This document shows positions 25,869 to 35,155 of a DNA stretch of 64,000 nucleotides, piece after piece (position 1 is the first letter of the stretch; each line of letters starts with the position of its first letter). Origin of the DNA: CAWGUU01 sp963825765 (lineage in GTDB: Bacteria > Actinomycetota > Acidimicrobiia > Acidimicrobiales > AC-14); contig CAWGUU010000019.1 in NCBI GenBank assembly GCA_963825765.1, positions 73,197 through 137,196 on the forward strand, given 5' to 3'. The translations under genes and the position numbers were made by a program. The notes under the pieces are model-generated. The model saw nothing but the letters and a program-made list of their open reading frames with translations, was not told where the DNA came from and ran no database searches.

Positions 25869-26687
25869 ATGATGACGGTCACGTTCCACGGGGCGCGCGG
25901 CCTGGCCCCGTTGCCGGGGCCGGGCAACCGCCGCTACGGCACGCGCACCGCCTGCGTCGCCCTGGAGGTCGACGGCGAGGAGCCGCTCCTCCTCGACCTG
26001 GGCTCCGGCCTGGCGTCGTTCGCTCCGGCTGCTGACCTGCCCTTCAGGGGGAGCGCGCTGCTGACCCACCTGCACCGGGGCCACCTCGAGGGGCTGGCCG
26101 GATTCGTGCCGTTGGACCAGCCGGGCGCCCGGCTCGACGTCTTCGGGCCCCGACCCGACGAGGCGCCCCTGGCCCGGGTGATGGCCGGCGTCCTCGGCCC
26201 TCGCCGGTGGTTGGGCACGCTCCGCTTCCACGAGGCCTTCGACGAGGACTTCGCCGTCGGGCAGGCCAAGGTGATGGTGCGCGGCGTCGCCCACCGCGGG
26301 GTGCCGACCAACGGCTACCGGGTCGAGTGGGACGGGATCAGCGTCGCCTACGTGAGCGACCACGAGCCGCCAGCCGACCTGGCCGGCGTGCCCGAGCCCG
26401 TCCTCGAGCTGGCTGCCGGTGTCGACCTTCTGATCCACGACGCCCAACACAGCGACGCCGAGTGGCCGGCAAAGGCCGGCGACGGCCACAGCCCCGCCGC
26501 CTACGCAGTGCAGGTGGCGAGGGAGGCCGGCGCCCGGCGACTGGCCCTCTTCCACCACCACCCCGACCGGGACGACGACGCCCTGGACAGGGTGCTCGAT
26601 GTGGCCCGCCGCACCGGCGAGCGGCTGGGCGTCGACGAGGTGGTCGCCGCCGCCGACGGCCTCGTCGTCCGGCTCGGCGAGCGGTGA
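25869..26687 (+). CDS. Metallo-beta-lactamase-fold hydrolase
   Basis: 272 residues, MBL fold of the cyclic-phosphodiesterase-like branch. It shows FHGARG and LDLGSGL at the start and metal sites at THLHRGHLEG (about 72-81), SDHE (about 160) and HDAQHSDAEW (about 190), with HHHPDRDDD near the end. The usual HXHXDH motif reads HLHRGH, with Gly in place of the Asp that binds the second metal, so metal use may differ. The gene starts at ATG 25869 (or 25872) and overlaps the flavin reductase by 4 bases, so the two are coupled. Confidence 0.85.
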   Translation: MMTVTFHGARGLAPLPGPGNRRYGTRTACVALEVDGEEPLLLDLGSGLASFAPAADLPFRGSALLTHLHRGHLEGLAGFVPLDQPGARLDVFGPRPDEAPLARVMAGVLGPRRWLGTLRFHEAFDEDFAVGQAKVMVRGVAHRGVPTNGYRVEWDGISVAYVSDHEPPADLAGVPEPVLELAAGVDLLIHDAQHSDAEWPAKAGDGHSPAAYAVQVAREAGARRLALFHHHPDRDDDALDRVLDVARRTGERLGVDEVVAAADGLVVRLGER

Positions 26688-27193
26688 GCGTCGCAGAGGG
26701 GAACGGGACGGGCCGCGGCGCCGTCGACCAGGCCCGTTTCCGCCAGGTCCTCGGCCACTTCGCCACCGGCGTCACGGTCATCACCGCGATGGACGACGAC
26801 GGGCCGGCGGGGATGTCGGTGAACTCGTTCACGTCGGTGTCGCTGGACCCGCCGCTGGTGGCGTTCTGCGTGGGCAACCGGTCGACCACGTGGCCCAGGA
26901 TCCGGGCCCGTGGGCGGTTCTGCGTGAACATCCTGGCTTCGGACCAGGAGGCGCTGTCGCGGATCTTCGCCGGCCCGCCGGCCTCCCGGTTCACCGGCCT
27001 CGGCTGGCGCCCGTCGCCCTCGGGGGCACCGCTGATCGACGGGGCGCTGGCCTGGGTCGAAGCCACCGTCGAGGCGGTGCACCCGGCCGGGGACCACACG
27101 ATGGTGATCGGCAGGGTCCACCAGCTCGACGTCGCCCACGAGGGCCCGCCGCTGGTGTTCTTTCGGGGCGGCTACGGTCGCTTCGAACCCTGA
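26684..27193 (+). CDS. Flavin reductase-like FMN-binding protein
   Basis: 169 residues, GTG start overlapping the previous stop. It has the split-barrel flavin-binding fold of the reductase component of two-component monooxygenases: FRQVLGHFATGVTVITA at the start, GMSVNSFTSVSLDPPLVAFCVGNRSTTW for FMN binding and FCVNILASDQE. It would reduce FMN/FAD with NAD(P)H and pass it to a partner; no monooxygenase partner is adjacent. The next gene's ATG shares one base with its stop. Confidence 0.87.
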   Translation: MSVAEGNGTGRGAVDQARFRQVLGHFATGVTVITAMDDDGPAGMSVNSFTSVSLDPPLVAFCVGNRSTTWPRIRARGRFCVNILASDQEALSRIFAGPPASRFTGLGWRPSPSGAPLIDGALAWVEATVEAVHPAGDHTMVIGRVHQLDVAHEGPPLVFFRGGYGRFEP

Positions 27194-27750
27194 TGGAACC
27201 CACCACCGTCACCGAGTCCGACGTCATCGCCGGCGTGTTCGTCGTCGTGCCGGCCGCGTTCGGCGACGCCCGCGGCCGCTTCGTCGAGTCCTACCGGCGC
27301 TCGTGGTTCCCGCTCGGCCGGGAGATGGTGCAGGGCAACCGGTCCGACAAGCAGGCCGGCGCCCTGGTCGGGCTCCACTACCACCTGCACCAGGCCGACT
27401 ACTGGTACTTCACCAAGGGCCAGGCGCGGGTGGTGCTCCACGACCTGCGCGAGGGGTCCAAGACCGACAGGGCCACGCTGGTGCTGGACATGGGCGACGA
27501 GGACGGTCGGGGCGTGTTCATCCCGCCCGGTGTGGCCCATGGCTTCGCCGCCGTCACCGACCTCACCATCACCTACCTGGTCGACCAGTACTACAACCCC
27601 GAGGACGAGCTGGGCGTGGCCTGGGACGACCCCGAGATCGACGCCGATTGGGGTGTCGCCGATCCGGTCGTGTCCGACCGCGACCGCAGCAACCCGAGCC
27701 GGGCCGAGATCCCCGCCGGCCGCAAGCCCTACGCGGGGTTGCGCACGTAG
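27193..27750 (+). CDS. rfbC: dTDP-4-dehydrorhamnose 3,5-epimerase-like protein
   Basis: 185 residues, cupin-fold RmlC family: DARGRFVESYRRSWFP, GNRSDKQAGALVGLHYHLHQADYWYFTKGQARVVLHDLR (with the catalytic His) and FIPPGVAHGFAAV, then YLVDQYYNPEDELGVAWDDPEI. The step converts dTDP-4-keto-6-deoxyglucose toward dTDP-L-rhamnose. No rmlA, B or D lies nearby, so it may serve the glycan island at 33-56 kb at a distance or act as a related sugar epimerase. Its 3' end overlaps the convergent thioredoxin gene by 22 bases. Confidence 0.88.
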   Translation: MEPTTVTESDVIAGVFVVVPAAFGDARGRFVESYRRSWFPLGREMVQGNRSDKQAGALVGLHYHLHQADYWYFTKGQARVVLHDLREGSKTDRATLVLDMGDEDGRGVFIPPGVAHGFAAVTDLTITYLVDQYYNPEDELGVAWDDPEIDADWGVADPVVSDRDRSNPSRAEIPAGRKPYAGLRT

Positions 27751-28118
27751 TCGTCGAAGGCGGCCACCCCTACCAGGCGGGCCTTCACGCGGCCGTCGGC
27801 GTCGGCCAGCAGCACGGTGGGTGCGCTGCGGACGCGAAAGACCCCGGCCAACCCGGGCTGCTCGGTGGCGTCGACCATGACCACGTTGGCCGTCGGGTCG
27901 GACACCCGGAGCCGGGCCGCGATCGGCCCGCAGCTGGCGCAGTACGGCGTGCTGAACACGACCCACGTGCGTTCGGCGCCGGCGCGGATCGACTGCGGGA
28001 CGAGGGGGGTGGTCGGGCGGTCGGCCCGCACGCCGGCCCGCCACTGGCGGTACAGACGGCCGAGCAGGAGGATGGCGAACAGCAGAACCACCACCACGAA
28101 GAGCCTGATCGGGATCAC
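27729..28118 (-). CDS. Membrane-anchored thioredoxin-like protein
   Basis: 129 residues with one N-terminal membrane helix (LFVVVVLLFAILLLG, about 5-20) and a thioredoxin domain carrying the active-site pair CASC (FSTPYCASCGPIAARL) and cis-Pro (RSAPTVLL). The domain would face outside the membrane and act in disulfide exchange. It lies 28 bases after the DUF4395 gene on the same strand, a pairing common in actinobacteria. Its end overlaps the convergent rfbC by 22 bases. Confidence 0.85.
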   Translation of the reverse strand: MIPIRLFVVVVLLFAILLLGRLYRQWRAGVRADRPTTPLVPQSIRAGAERTWVVFSTPYCASCGPIAARLRVSDPTANVVMVDATEQPGLAGVFRVRSAPTVLLADADGRVKARLVGVAAFDDYVRNPA

Positions 28119-28146
28119 GGCATCAACCGGTCACTGGCTCAACCGG

Positions 28147-28614
28147 TCACTGGGAGAGGGCGATGCCGCGGCGGCGGGCGACGAACAGGTAGATCTCGCA
28201 CCCGACGCAGATGCCGGTGGTGGCAGACAGGCCGGCCAGCACCGCCACGACCAAGGCGAGCCCCCATCCCAGGACCGACGCCCCGGCCAGGAAGGCCACC
28301 GTGCCGGCGGTGAGGAACAGCACGCCCACGGCCGCCGCGAACCGCGGCGGGCGCGGGTCCTCCAGCTCCGACGGCGGGCCCAGCCGCGGCTTGATCACCT
28401 CGGCGTAGAGGCGGAGGAACGGGCCGTACTTGGAACCGAACGCGGCGCCCAGCGCCAGCACGACGGCGAAGAGGGGCACGACCGGGCGCCAGTCGAGGAG
28501 GAACCCACCCAGGAGGCACACGGTGAGCACGGCCTGGTTGAAGCGCGGGCCCCTGGGGTCGATCGCCTTCGGGTCAGTTCGATTCGGTTCAGACGGCTTC
28601 GGGTTTCCGGCCAT
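28147..28614 (-). CDS. DUF4395 membrane protein
   Basis: 155 residues from ATG 28614. It has the DUF4395 opening (IDPRGPRFNQAVLTVCLLGGFLL) and four membrane helices, with a GICVGCEIYLF motif near the C-terminus that provides two cysteines. DUF4395 proteins usually accompany thioredoxin-like proteins, as here, and may supply reducing equivalents across the membrane; that role is inferred from the pairing and the Cys pair. The longer frame upstream is not coding-like. Confidence 0.82.
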   Translation of the reverse strand: MAGNPKPSEPNRTDPKAIDPRGPRFNQAVLTVCLLGGFLLDWRPVVPLFAVVLALGAAFGSKYGPFLRLYAEVIKPRLGPPSELEDPRPPRFAAAVGVLFLTAGTVAFLAGASVLGWGLALVVAVLAGLSATTGICVGCEIYLFVARRRGIALSQ

Positions 28615-28693
28615 GACCGTCAGTGTAAACCTGACCGCAAGAGTCGACATTCCCCCGGACTTCGGGACAGCGAGACGGTGAGAAGGTGGGCGG

Positions 28694-28942
28694 GTGAACC
28701 GTGACCTGGCCGGGCGGGTGGTGGTGGTCGGCTGCGAGCTGGCGGCCGTGGCCCGCCGGCTGGCGGCCGACGGGGCGACGGTGGTCGTCGTCGGCGACGA
28801 CGCCGAAGCGGCCGGTGAGCTGCTTGTCGCCATCGAGGCGGACGGCGCCGGCCGGGCGGCGTTCTTCAGGACGTCGGCTCCGGTGCCCGGCGACGCCGAT
28901 CTCGTCGCTCTCGCCGAGCTCGTCGACGAGCTGAGCCGCTGA
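28694..28942 (+). CDS. Short Rossmann-like protein, 82 residues
   Basis: GTG start. The sequence begins with a strand and a glycine pattern (GRVVVVGCELAAVARRLAADGATVVVVGDDAEAAGELL) like the first beta-alpha-beta unit of an SDR/NAD-binding fold, but the protein stops after 82 residues, so the catalytic half is missing. It could be a small nucleotide-binding protein or the remnant of a dehydrogenase. The sequence after the stop does not continue the fold in another frame. Confidence 0.5.
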   Translation: MNRDLAGRVVVVGCELAAVARRLAADGATVVVVGDDAEAAGELLVAIEADGAGRAAFFRTSAPVPGDADLVALAELVDELSR

Positions 28943-29000
28943 CCGGCGGATCACCGCTGCCGGGGGCACTCGTCGTGGTCAGTCGCGGTCAAACGGCGGC

Positions 29001-29747
29001 ATGCTAGGTGGGATGGGACGAGCTGCCGGGCGACCGGTCATCGGGATCACCGCCTACCCCCGCGTCGTCGACACCAAGACCGGGCCGACCCTGCTCCACA
29101 CCGTCTCCCGGTTCTACATCGAGTGCGTCGAAAGAGCGGGCGGGCTTCCGCTGATCCTGCCGGTGATGGACCCCGAGTCGGTGGAGGAATCGCTGGCGTG
29201 CGTCCACGGAGTGCTCCTGACGGGCGGGGGCGACGTCCAGCCCGCCCGCTACCACGCCCGGCCGACGTCCGAAACCAGTGAGGTCGACCCCACTCGAGAC
29301 GCCTACGAGATCCGGCTGCTCGAGGTGGCGATCGCCGACGACCTGCCCCTGCTGGCCACCTGCCGGGGCATGCAGGTCCTCAACGTCACCATGGGAGGGT
29401 CGCTCCTGCAGCACGTGCCGGCCGTCACCGGTCAGGACCACGCCCAGTACGAGCGGTGGCGGGAGTCGGTGCACATGGTCAAGATCGAGCCCGACAGCCA
29501 CCTGGCCGAGGCCCTGGGCACCACCGAGGTCGAGGTCAACTCCCTGCATCATCAGGCCGTCGACCAGGCGGCGGACGGCACGAGGGCCGTGGCCTGGGCC
29601 GACGACGGCACGGTGGAGGCCATCGAGGTTCCCGGCAGCCCCCACATCGTCGCCGTCCAATGGCACCCGGAGCTCATGGAGGACCTCCCCGAGCAGCAGG
29701 GACTGTTCCGCCAGCTCGTGTCCCACGCCTCTCAGCGGCGGGGATGA
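29001..29747 (+). CDS. Class I glutamine amidotransferase-like (PuuD/peptidase C26) hydrolase
   Basis: 248 residues. The class I amidotransferase triad is visible: Cys121 in LATCRGMQVLNV, His222 and Glu224 in VQWHPE. The GITAYPR start, VLLTGGGDVQPARY, and NSLHHQAVDQ segments match gamma-glutamyl-GABA hydrolase and related peptidase C26 proteins that split gamma-glutamyl amides of amines. Substrate is not fixed. A second in-frame ATG is 12 bases downstream. It precedes sufB by 69 bases on the same strand but the AT-rich gap suggests sufB has its own promoter. Confidence 0.85.
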   Translation: MLGGMGRAAGRPVIGITAYPRVVDTKTGPTLLHTVSRFYIECVERAGGLPLILPVMDPESVEESLACVHGVLLTGGGDVQPARYHARPTSETSEVDPTRDAYEIRLLEVAIADDLPLLATCRGMQVLNVTMGGSLLQHVPAVTGQDHAQYERWRESVHMVKIEPDSHLAEALGTTEVEVNSLHHQAVDQAADGTRAVAWADDGTVEAIEVPGSPHIVAVQWHPELMEDLPEQQGLFRQLVSHASQRRG

Positions 29748-29765
29748 TCGCGGCGGACCTATTTG

Positions 29766-29784
29766 TTACTATCTACGTAGGAGA
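29766..29784 (+). promoter_or_regulatory. Candidate sufB promoter with palindrome CTACGTAG
   Basis: The gap between the amidotransferase and sufB is the most AT-rich stretch in this part. It holds TTACTAT (29766-29772), a possible -10 element, directly followed by the palindrome CTACGTAG (29773-29780). A dyad overlapping the promoter of an iron-sulfur assembly gene would suit a SufR/IscR-type or iron-dependent regulator, but none is encoded nearby and no clear -35 was seen. Confidence 0.35.
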
Positions 29785-29816
29785 AATTCCATCCCTCTTG
29801 GAAGCTGGTGTTGCTG

Positions 29817-31217
<1,401 letters not shown>

Positions 31218-31223
31218 TTCCCG

Positions 31224-31772
31224 TCAGAGCGCGAGCAGCTCACCGACGTCGATCACCAGGCCGGGGACGACGTCGGTGACGAGTTGCTCGCCCGGCTCGA
31301 CGACGATCGGCTTGGCGTAGGCCTTGCCGACGAGGCGGTAGACCTCGACCCTGGCGGCCTCGGGCCACACGATCCAGTATTCGGCGATTCCGAACCGGGC
31401 GTACAGCTCGCGCTTGCGGACGAAGTCGTGGCGTGGGTCGGACAGCACCTCGACCACGAGCGTCGGCGGGCCCTGGATGTTCGGGGCCGTGATCCGGTGG
31501 AGGTCGGCTTCGGACAAGTAGATCGCGTCGGGCTGGAGGGTCACCGTGTCGGACAGCACGACGTCGCAGGGAGCGATGTACGCGTGACCGACGCCTTGGC
31601 GCCGGACGTGCTCGACGAACGCGATGCCGATGCGCAGGACGAGGTCCTGATGTCGGGTTGAGGGCGCGGCCATCTCGAACAGCTCCCCGTCGATGAGCTC
31701 GAAGCGCCGGCCGTCGTCGGGGAGGGCCGCGTAGTCGGCATAGGTGAGCGTGCGGGGCTGCTCGACTGCCAT
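31224..31772 (-). CDS. Uma2-family (DUF820) restriction-endonuclease-like protein
   Basis: 182 residues from ATG 31772. It has a PD-(D/E)XK nuclease-like pattern: FELIDGELFEM, then LQPDAIYLSE, PTLVVEVLSDPRHDFVRKRELYARFGIAEYWIV, with the Asp, Glu and Lys/Arg of the fold and the family's Y-x-x-x-G-I-x-E-Y-W block. Uma2 proteins are abundant in cyanobacteria and actinobacteria and have no settled role. It converges on sufB with only 6 bases between stops and lies 34 bases downstream of the DNA ligase gene. Confidence 0.85.
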   Translation of the reverse strand: MAVEQPRTLTYADYAALPDDGRRFELIDGELFEMAAPSTRHQDLVLRIGIAFVEHVRRQGVGHAYIAPCDVVLSDTVTLQPDAIYLSEADLHRITAPNIQGPPTLVVEVLSDPRHDFVRKRELYARFGIAEYWIVWPEAARVEVYRLVGKAYAKPIVVEPGEQLVTDVVPGLVIDVGELLAL

Positions 31773-31806
31773 GGGCAAAGGATACGACCGGCCTGCCGAC
31801 AGCCGC

Positions 31807-33309
31807 TCAGAGGAGGGCCTGGAGGCTCTCGATCGTGTCGGCCTCGGCGGGCGTCTTGTCGGGGCGGTAGCGCTTGACCCTGGCGAAGCGCAGAGCGAGG
31901 CCACCCGGGTAACGGGTGGACGACTGGACGCCGTCGAGGGCGATCTCGACCACCAGCTCGGGCCGCACGTGGACTGTGATGCCCTCGCGGCTGACCTCCC
32001 GGGCCAGGAACTCCTCCGTCTGCCAGGTGAGGAGCTGGTCGGTGAGGCCCTTGAACGTCTTGCCGACCATGACGAACCCGCCGTCGGCGGCGCGAGCGCC
32101 GAGGTGGAGGTTCGAGAGCCAGCCCTGGCGGCGACCGTGGCCCCACTCGGCGGCCAGCACGACCAGGTCGAAGGTCTGCACCGGCTTGACCTTGCGCCAC
32201 GCCCCGCCCCGGCGCCCAGCCTCGTACGGCGACCCAGCCGCCTTCACCATCACGCCCTCGTGGCCGGCGGCAATGGCGCCGTCGAAGAACGCCGACGCCG
32301 TCGCCGGGTCGTCGGTGATGACGGACGGCACCCGCCACCGGCCCGCCACCCGGTCGAGGACGGCCAGCCGGTCGACGAGGGCGACGTCGAGCAGGTCGTC
32401 GCCGTCCACGTGGAGGATGTCGAAGAAGCGCCCCGCCAGCACCGACGGGGCGTGGCTGCCGAAGCTGCTCATGCTCTCCTGGAACCGTCCGGGCCGTCCA
32501 CCGTCCTCGTCCAGGCCCAGCGCCTCGCCGTCGAGCACCAGGCTGCGGGCCGGGAGGGTGCGCACCACCTCGCCGATGCCCGGGAGGCGGTCGGTGACGT
32601 CGTTCAGGTTGCGGGTGAAGATGCGGACCTCGTCGCCGTCGCGATGGACCTGGATGCGGGCGCCGTCGAGCTTCCACTCCACCGAGGCCAGCCCCGTGGC
32701 CTCCAGGGCGGCGCCCACGTCGGGCGAGCTGGCCGCCAGCATCGGTTGCACCGGGTGCAGCGGCCGCAGGCCGACGGCAGCCAGGGCCTCTGCACCCCCC
32801 TCGGCCAGGGCGAGGGCGGCGACGTGGTTCAGGTCGCCGGCGAGCATGGCCGCCCGGCGCACGTCGGCCGCCGGCAGCCCGCTGGACTTGGCCACGGCGT
32901 CGAGCATGACGCCCTCCAACGCGCCCTGGCGCAGGCCGCCCGTCAGCGTCTGGCGCAGGAACGTGTGCTCGGCCTCGGTCGCCCGCCGGAACAGCTCCTC
33001 GAGGACCGCGTTCCGGGCCGCCACGGACCCCGCCCCCGTCGTCGCCGCCAGCCGGTCCATGGCGCCGTCCACGTCGGCGACCGTCAACGTCGGCTCAGAA
33101 GCGGGCACCGACGCGAGGGCGGCGAGACTGGACCACCCGACCCCGATCCGTCCCTGGCGGGCCTCGCCGCTCAGCAGCGCCACGGTCGGCGCCACCTCGT
33201 CCGGCTCGAGCCGCCGGAGCAGGTCCACCAGTGCCGTCACCTTGGCCGTGCGCGACGAGGTGGCCGTCACCTGCGCCGACGTCGACACCAGCTCCGAGAA
33301 GAGCGTCAC
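31807..33309 (-). CDS. ATP-dependent DNA ligase (LigB type)
   Basis: 500 residues, three-domain ligase: an N-terminal helical DNA-binding domain (about 1-190), the adenylation domain with nucleophile Lys213 in EWKLDGARIQVHRDG (motif I), FFDILHVDG (motif III), EGVMVK (motif IV) and WRKVKP (motif V), and a C-terminal OB domain. This is the stand-alone actinobacterial LigB architecture, which seals nicks with ATP and is usually accessory to NAD-dependent LigA. All motifs are intact. A hairpin lies 13 bases upstream of its start. Confidence 0.92.
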   Translation of the reverse strand: MTLFSELVSTSAQVTATSSRTAKVTALVDLLRRLEPDEVAPTVALLSGEARQGRIGVGWSSLAALASVPASEPTLTVADVDGAMDRLAATTGAGSVAARNAVLEELFRRATEAEHTFLRQTLTGGLRQGALEGVMLDAVAKSSGLPAADVRRAAMLAGDLNHVAALALAEGGAEALAAVGLRPLHPVQPMLAASSPDVGAALEATGLASVEWKLDGARIQVHRDGDEVRIFTRNLNDVTDRLPGIGEVVRTLPARSLVLDGEALGLDEDGGRPGRFQESMSSFGSHAPSVLAGRFFDILHVDGDDLLDVALVDRLAVLDRVAGRWRVPSVITDDPATASAFFDGAIAAGHEGVMVKAAGSPYEAGRRGGAWRKVKPVQTFDLVVLAAEWGHGRRQGWLSNLHLGARAADGGFVMVGKTFKGLTDQLLTWQTEEFLAREVSREGITVHVRPELVVEIALDGVQSSTRYPGGLALRFARVKRYRPDKTPAEADTIESLQALL

Positions 33310-33321
33310 CGCAGGTCAGTC

Positions 33322-33354
33322 TGCAAGAAACCCTCTATATGGAGGTTTCTTGCA
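33322..33354. terminator. Inverted repeat with TATAT-containing loop, downstream of the B12-radical SAM gene
   Basis: TGCAAGAAACC (33322-33332) pairs exactly with GGTTTCTTGCA (33344-33354), and the 11-base centre CTCTATATGGA can add a few pairs with a bulge. It lies between the end of the radical SAM gene (33390, minus) and the start of the ligase gene. Its A/T tract inside the stem and its TATAT centre recall the perfect hairpin at 10465-10509. Confidence 0.5.
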
Positions 33355-33389
33355 CAGTCATCGGCGGAAGGCGGGCCCCGGCGGGACGG

Positions 33390-35039
33390 TCAGCCCTCGG
33401 CTTCCATCACCGGTAGGCGGGCGGCGACGACCGAGCGCCGCTGGGACTTCTTCTCCGGTCTCGGCGGCCGCTTGACGAAGCGGCGGCCCAGGCGGACGAG
33501 GCCCAGCTTCCAGCACCAGTAGCCCCACCGGCCTGGCAACACCGCGAAGTCCATGCCGCGCAGGTGCTCGAGCACCCGCTTGGTCATGTACAGGGCGCGC
33601 AGGACGATCCCGAGCCGGGGGTACATCCGCTGCGGCTCCGAACTGGCCCGCACCGTGCGCAGCATCAGGTCGAACAGCCAGCGCGGCGGCTTCCACACCG
33701 CCAGCACGTACAGGAGCAGGTTGGCGGCCCGGGGCGGCACGATCAGGTAGCCGGCGTCGATGCCCTGCATGTCGACGCCCCGCTCCGACATGGCCCGTTC
33801 CAGGTCGGTGTTGGGGATGACCTTGAGCGAGTAGATGAACAGCGTGTACGGCCTGTCGATCTTGTAGAGCAGCTCGAGCGTCTCGACGACGTTCTCGCGG
33901 GTCTCGATGGGGTTGTCGACGATGATGTCGTAGGCCGGGGGGATGTGGTACTTCGGCGCGTACGAGGCGATGACCTCGCCGGCCTGGAGGATGCGGGCGG
34001 GCGGTGTGGGACGCCGGTAGAAGTCGAGGATCTCCTGGCTGCCGCTCTGGATGCCCATCCGCACCCGGTTCATGCCGGCCCAGGTGAGGATGTCGAACTT
34101 CTCCTGCTTCACGTAGTTGGGGATCACCCCGTAGACGGTGAAGGGCAGGGCCAGCTGCTCCTTCCACTTCTCGGCGAACTCCTCGAGCTCCTTGTAGGTG
34201 ATGGCCATGAAGCTGTCGTCGTTGAAGCTGACGTTGCTGATGTGCGGGAACGCCTTCCGGGCGGCCTTGACCTCGTCGATCACGTACTGGGCGCTGGGGT
34301 GGCGGATCTTCTTGTAGCTGGCGTCGTTGGCGATGAACTTGGTGTTGCCGCAGAACGAGCAGTGGAACGGGCACCCGATCGACCAGACGGTCTGGTAGCC
34401 GAGGCTGAAGTTCATGACGTAGTCGTCCTTGGTGGCGGGGACGAAGCCGCGGCCCTGGACGTAGATCATCTCGCCGGGCGCCCCGTACTGAGGGAACGGC
34501 AGCGTCTCCATCTCCCCGGACGTCATCAGCGGCAGGAAGCCGTTGCGGACGATCTCGCCGCCATCTCCCCGGAACCAGAAGTTGCCGGTCCTGGTGTAGT
34601 CCCGGCCCTCCGAGAAGGCGTCGTAGAACTCGTGGAAGGCCAGCTCGCCCTCGCCGTTGCAGATGGCGTCGACGTCGGCGAGGATCGCGTCCTCGGGGTG
34701 GATGATCGGGTGGATGCCGCCCCAGACGAGGTAGGTCGACGGCGAGATGGCCCGCAGCCGCTTGATCACCGCACGGGTCAGGTCGGCGTACCCGGTCATC
34801 GACGAGAACCCGACCAGGTCGGCGCCGGCCAGGCCGTGGGCCAGCTCGTCGATGTCGGCGTCGCCCAGCTCGCCCTTGTTGCCGCTCTCGCCGGACAGGA
34901 AGTTGCCCACGCCCCGGAAGTGCTTGGTCGACACGTAGTAGGACTGGGTGTCGGGGTTCAGCCTGGCCGCGTAGGCGGCCATCTTGCGGAATCCGCACGA
35001 GGTGATGCCGTCCTCGAGGCAGACCATCTTTATGCGCAC
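33390..35039 (-). CDS. B12-binding-domain radical SAM protein
   Basis: 549 residues from GTG 35039. The first 170 residues have a cobalamin-binding-type Rossmann layout (DLVGFSSMTGYADLTRAVIKRL...YLVWGGIHPIIHPEDA) without the DXHXXG His ligand, as in many class B enzymes. The radical SAM core starts at the CXXXCXXC motif GCPFHCSFCG and includes RMGIQSGSQEIL. The C-terminal 130 residues are basic and hydrophobic. Such proteins make unusual C-methylations, cyclisations or other radical steps on lipids or sugars. It opens the minus-strand side of the glycan island. Confidence 0.88.
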   Translation of the reverse strand: MRIKMVCLEDGITSCGFRKMAAYAARLNPDTQSYYVSTKHFRGVGNFLSGESGNKGELGDADIDELAHGLAGADLVGFSSMTGYADLTRAVIKRLRAISPSTYLVWGGIHPIIHPEDAILADVDAICNGEGELAFHEFYDAFSEGRDYTRTGNFWFRGDGGEIVRNGFLPLMTSGEMETLPFPQYGAPGEMIYVQGRGFVPATKDDYVMNFSLGYQTVWSIGCPFHCSFCGNTKFIANDASYKKIRHPSAQYVIDEVKAARKAFPHISNVSFNDDSFMAITYKELEEFAEKWKEQLALPFTVYGVIPNYVKQEKFDILTWAGMNRVRMGIQSGSQEILDFYRRPTPPARILQAGEVIASYAPKYHIPPAYDIIVDNPIETRENVVETLELLYKIDRPYTLFIYSLKVIPNTDLERAMSERGVDMQGIDAGYLIVPPRAANLLLYVLAVWKPPRWLFDLMLRTVRASSEPQRMYPRLGIVLRALYMTKRVLEHLRGMDFAVLPGRWGYWCWKLGLVRLGRRFVKRPPRPEKKSQRRSVVAARLPVMEAEG

Positions 35040-35155
35040 GTGACTCCCTGCAGACGCGGCATGGTCACTCGGCGTGAGGCCAGGTGGGCGCACAGTACCA
35101 TCGGGCCCGCCAGACGACCGTGCCAGGCGATCGAGGCCGCAGGGGGACGCCGGAC

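Noticed and set aside
28694..28942. Short Rossmann gene as the 5' part of a frameshifted SDR
   Set aside because: No continuation of the fold, such as a YXXXK motif, was found in any frame before the next gene at 29001.
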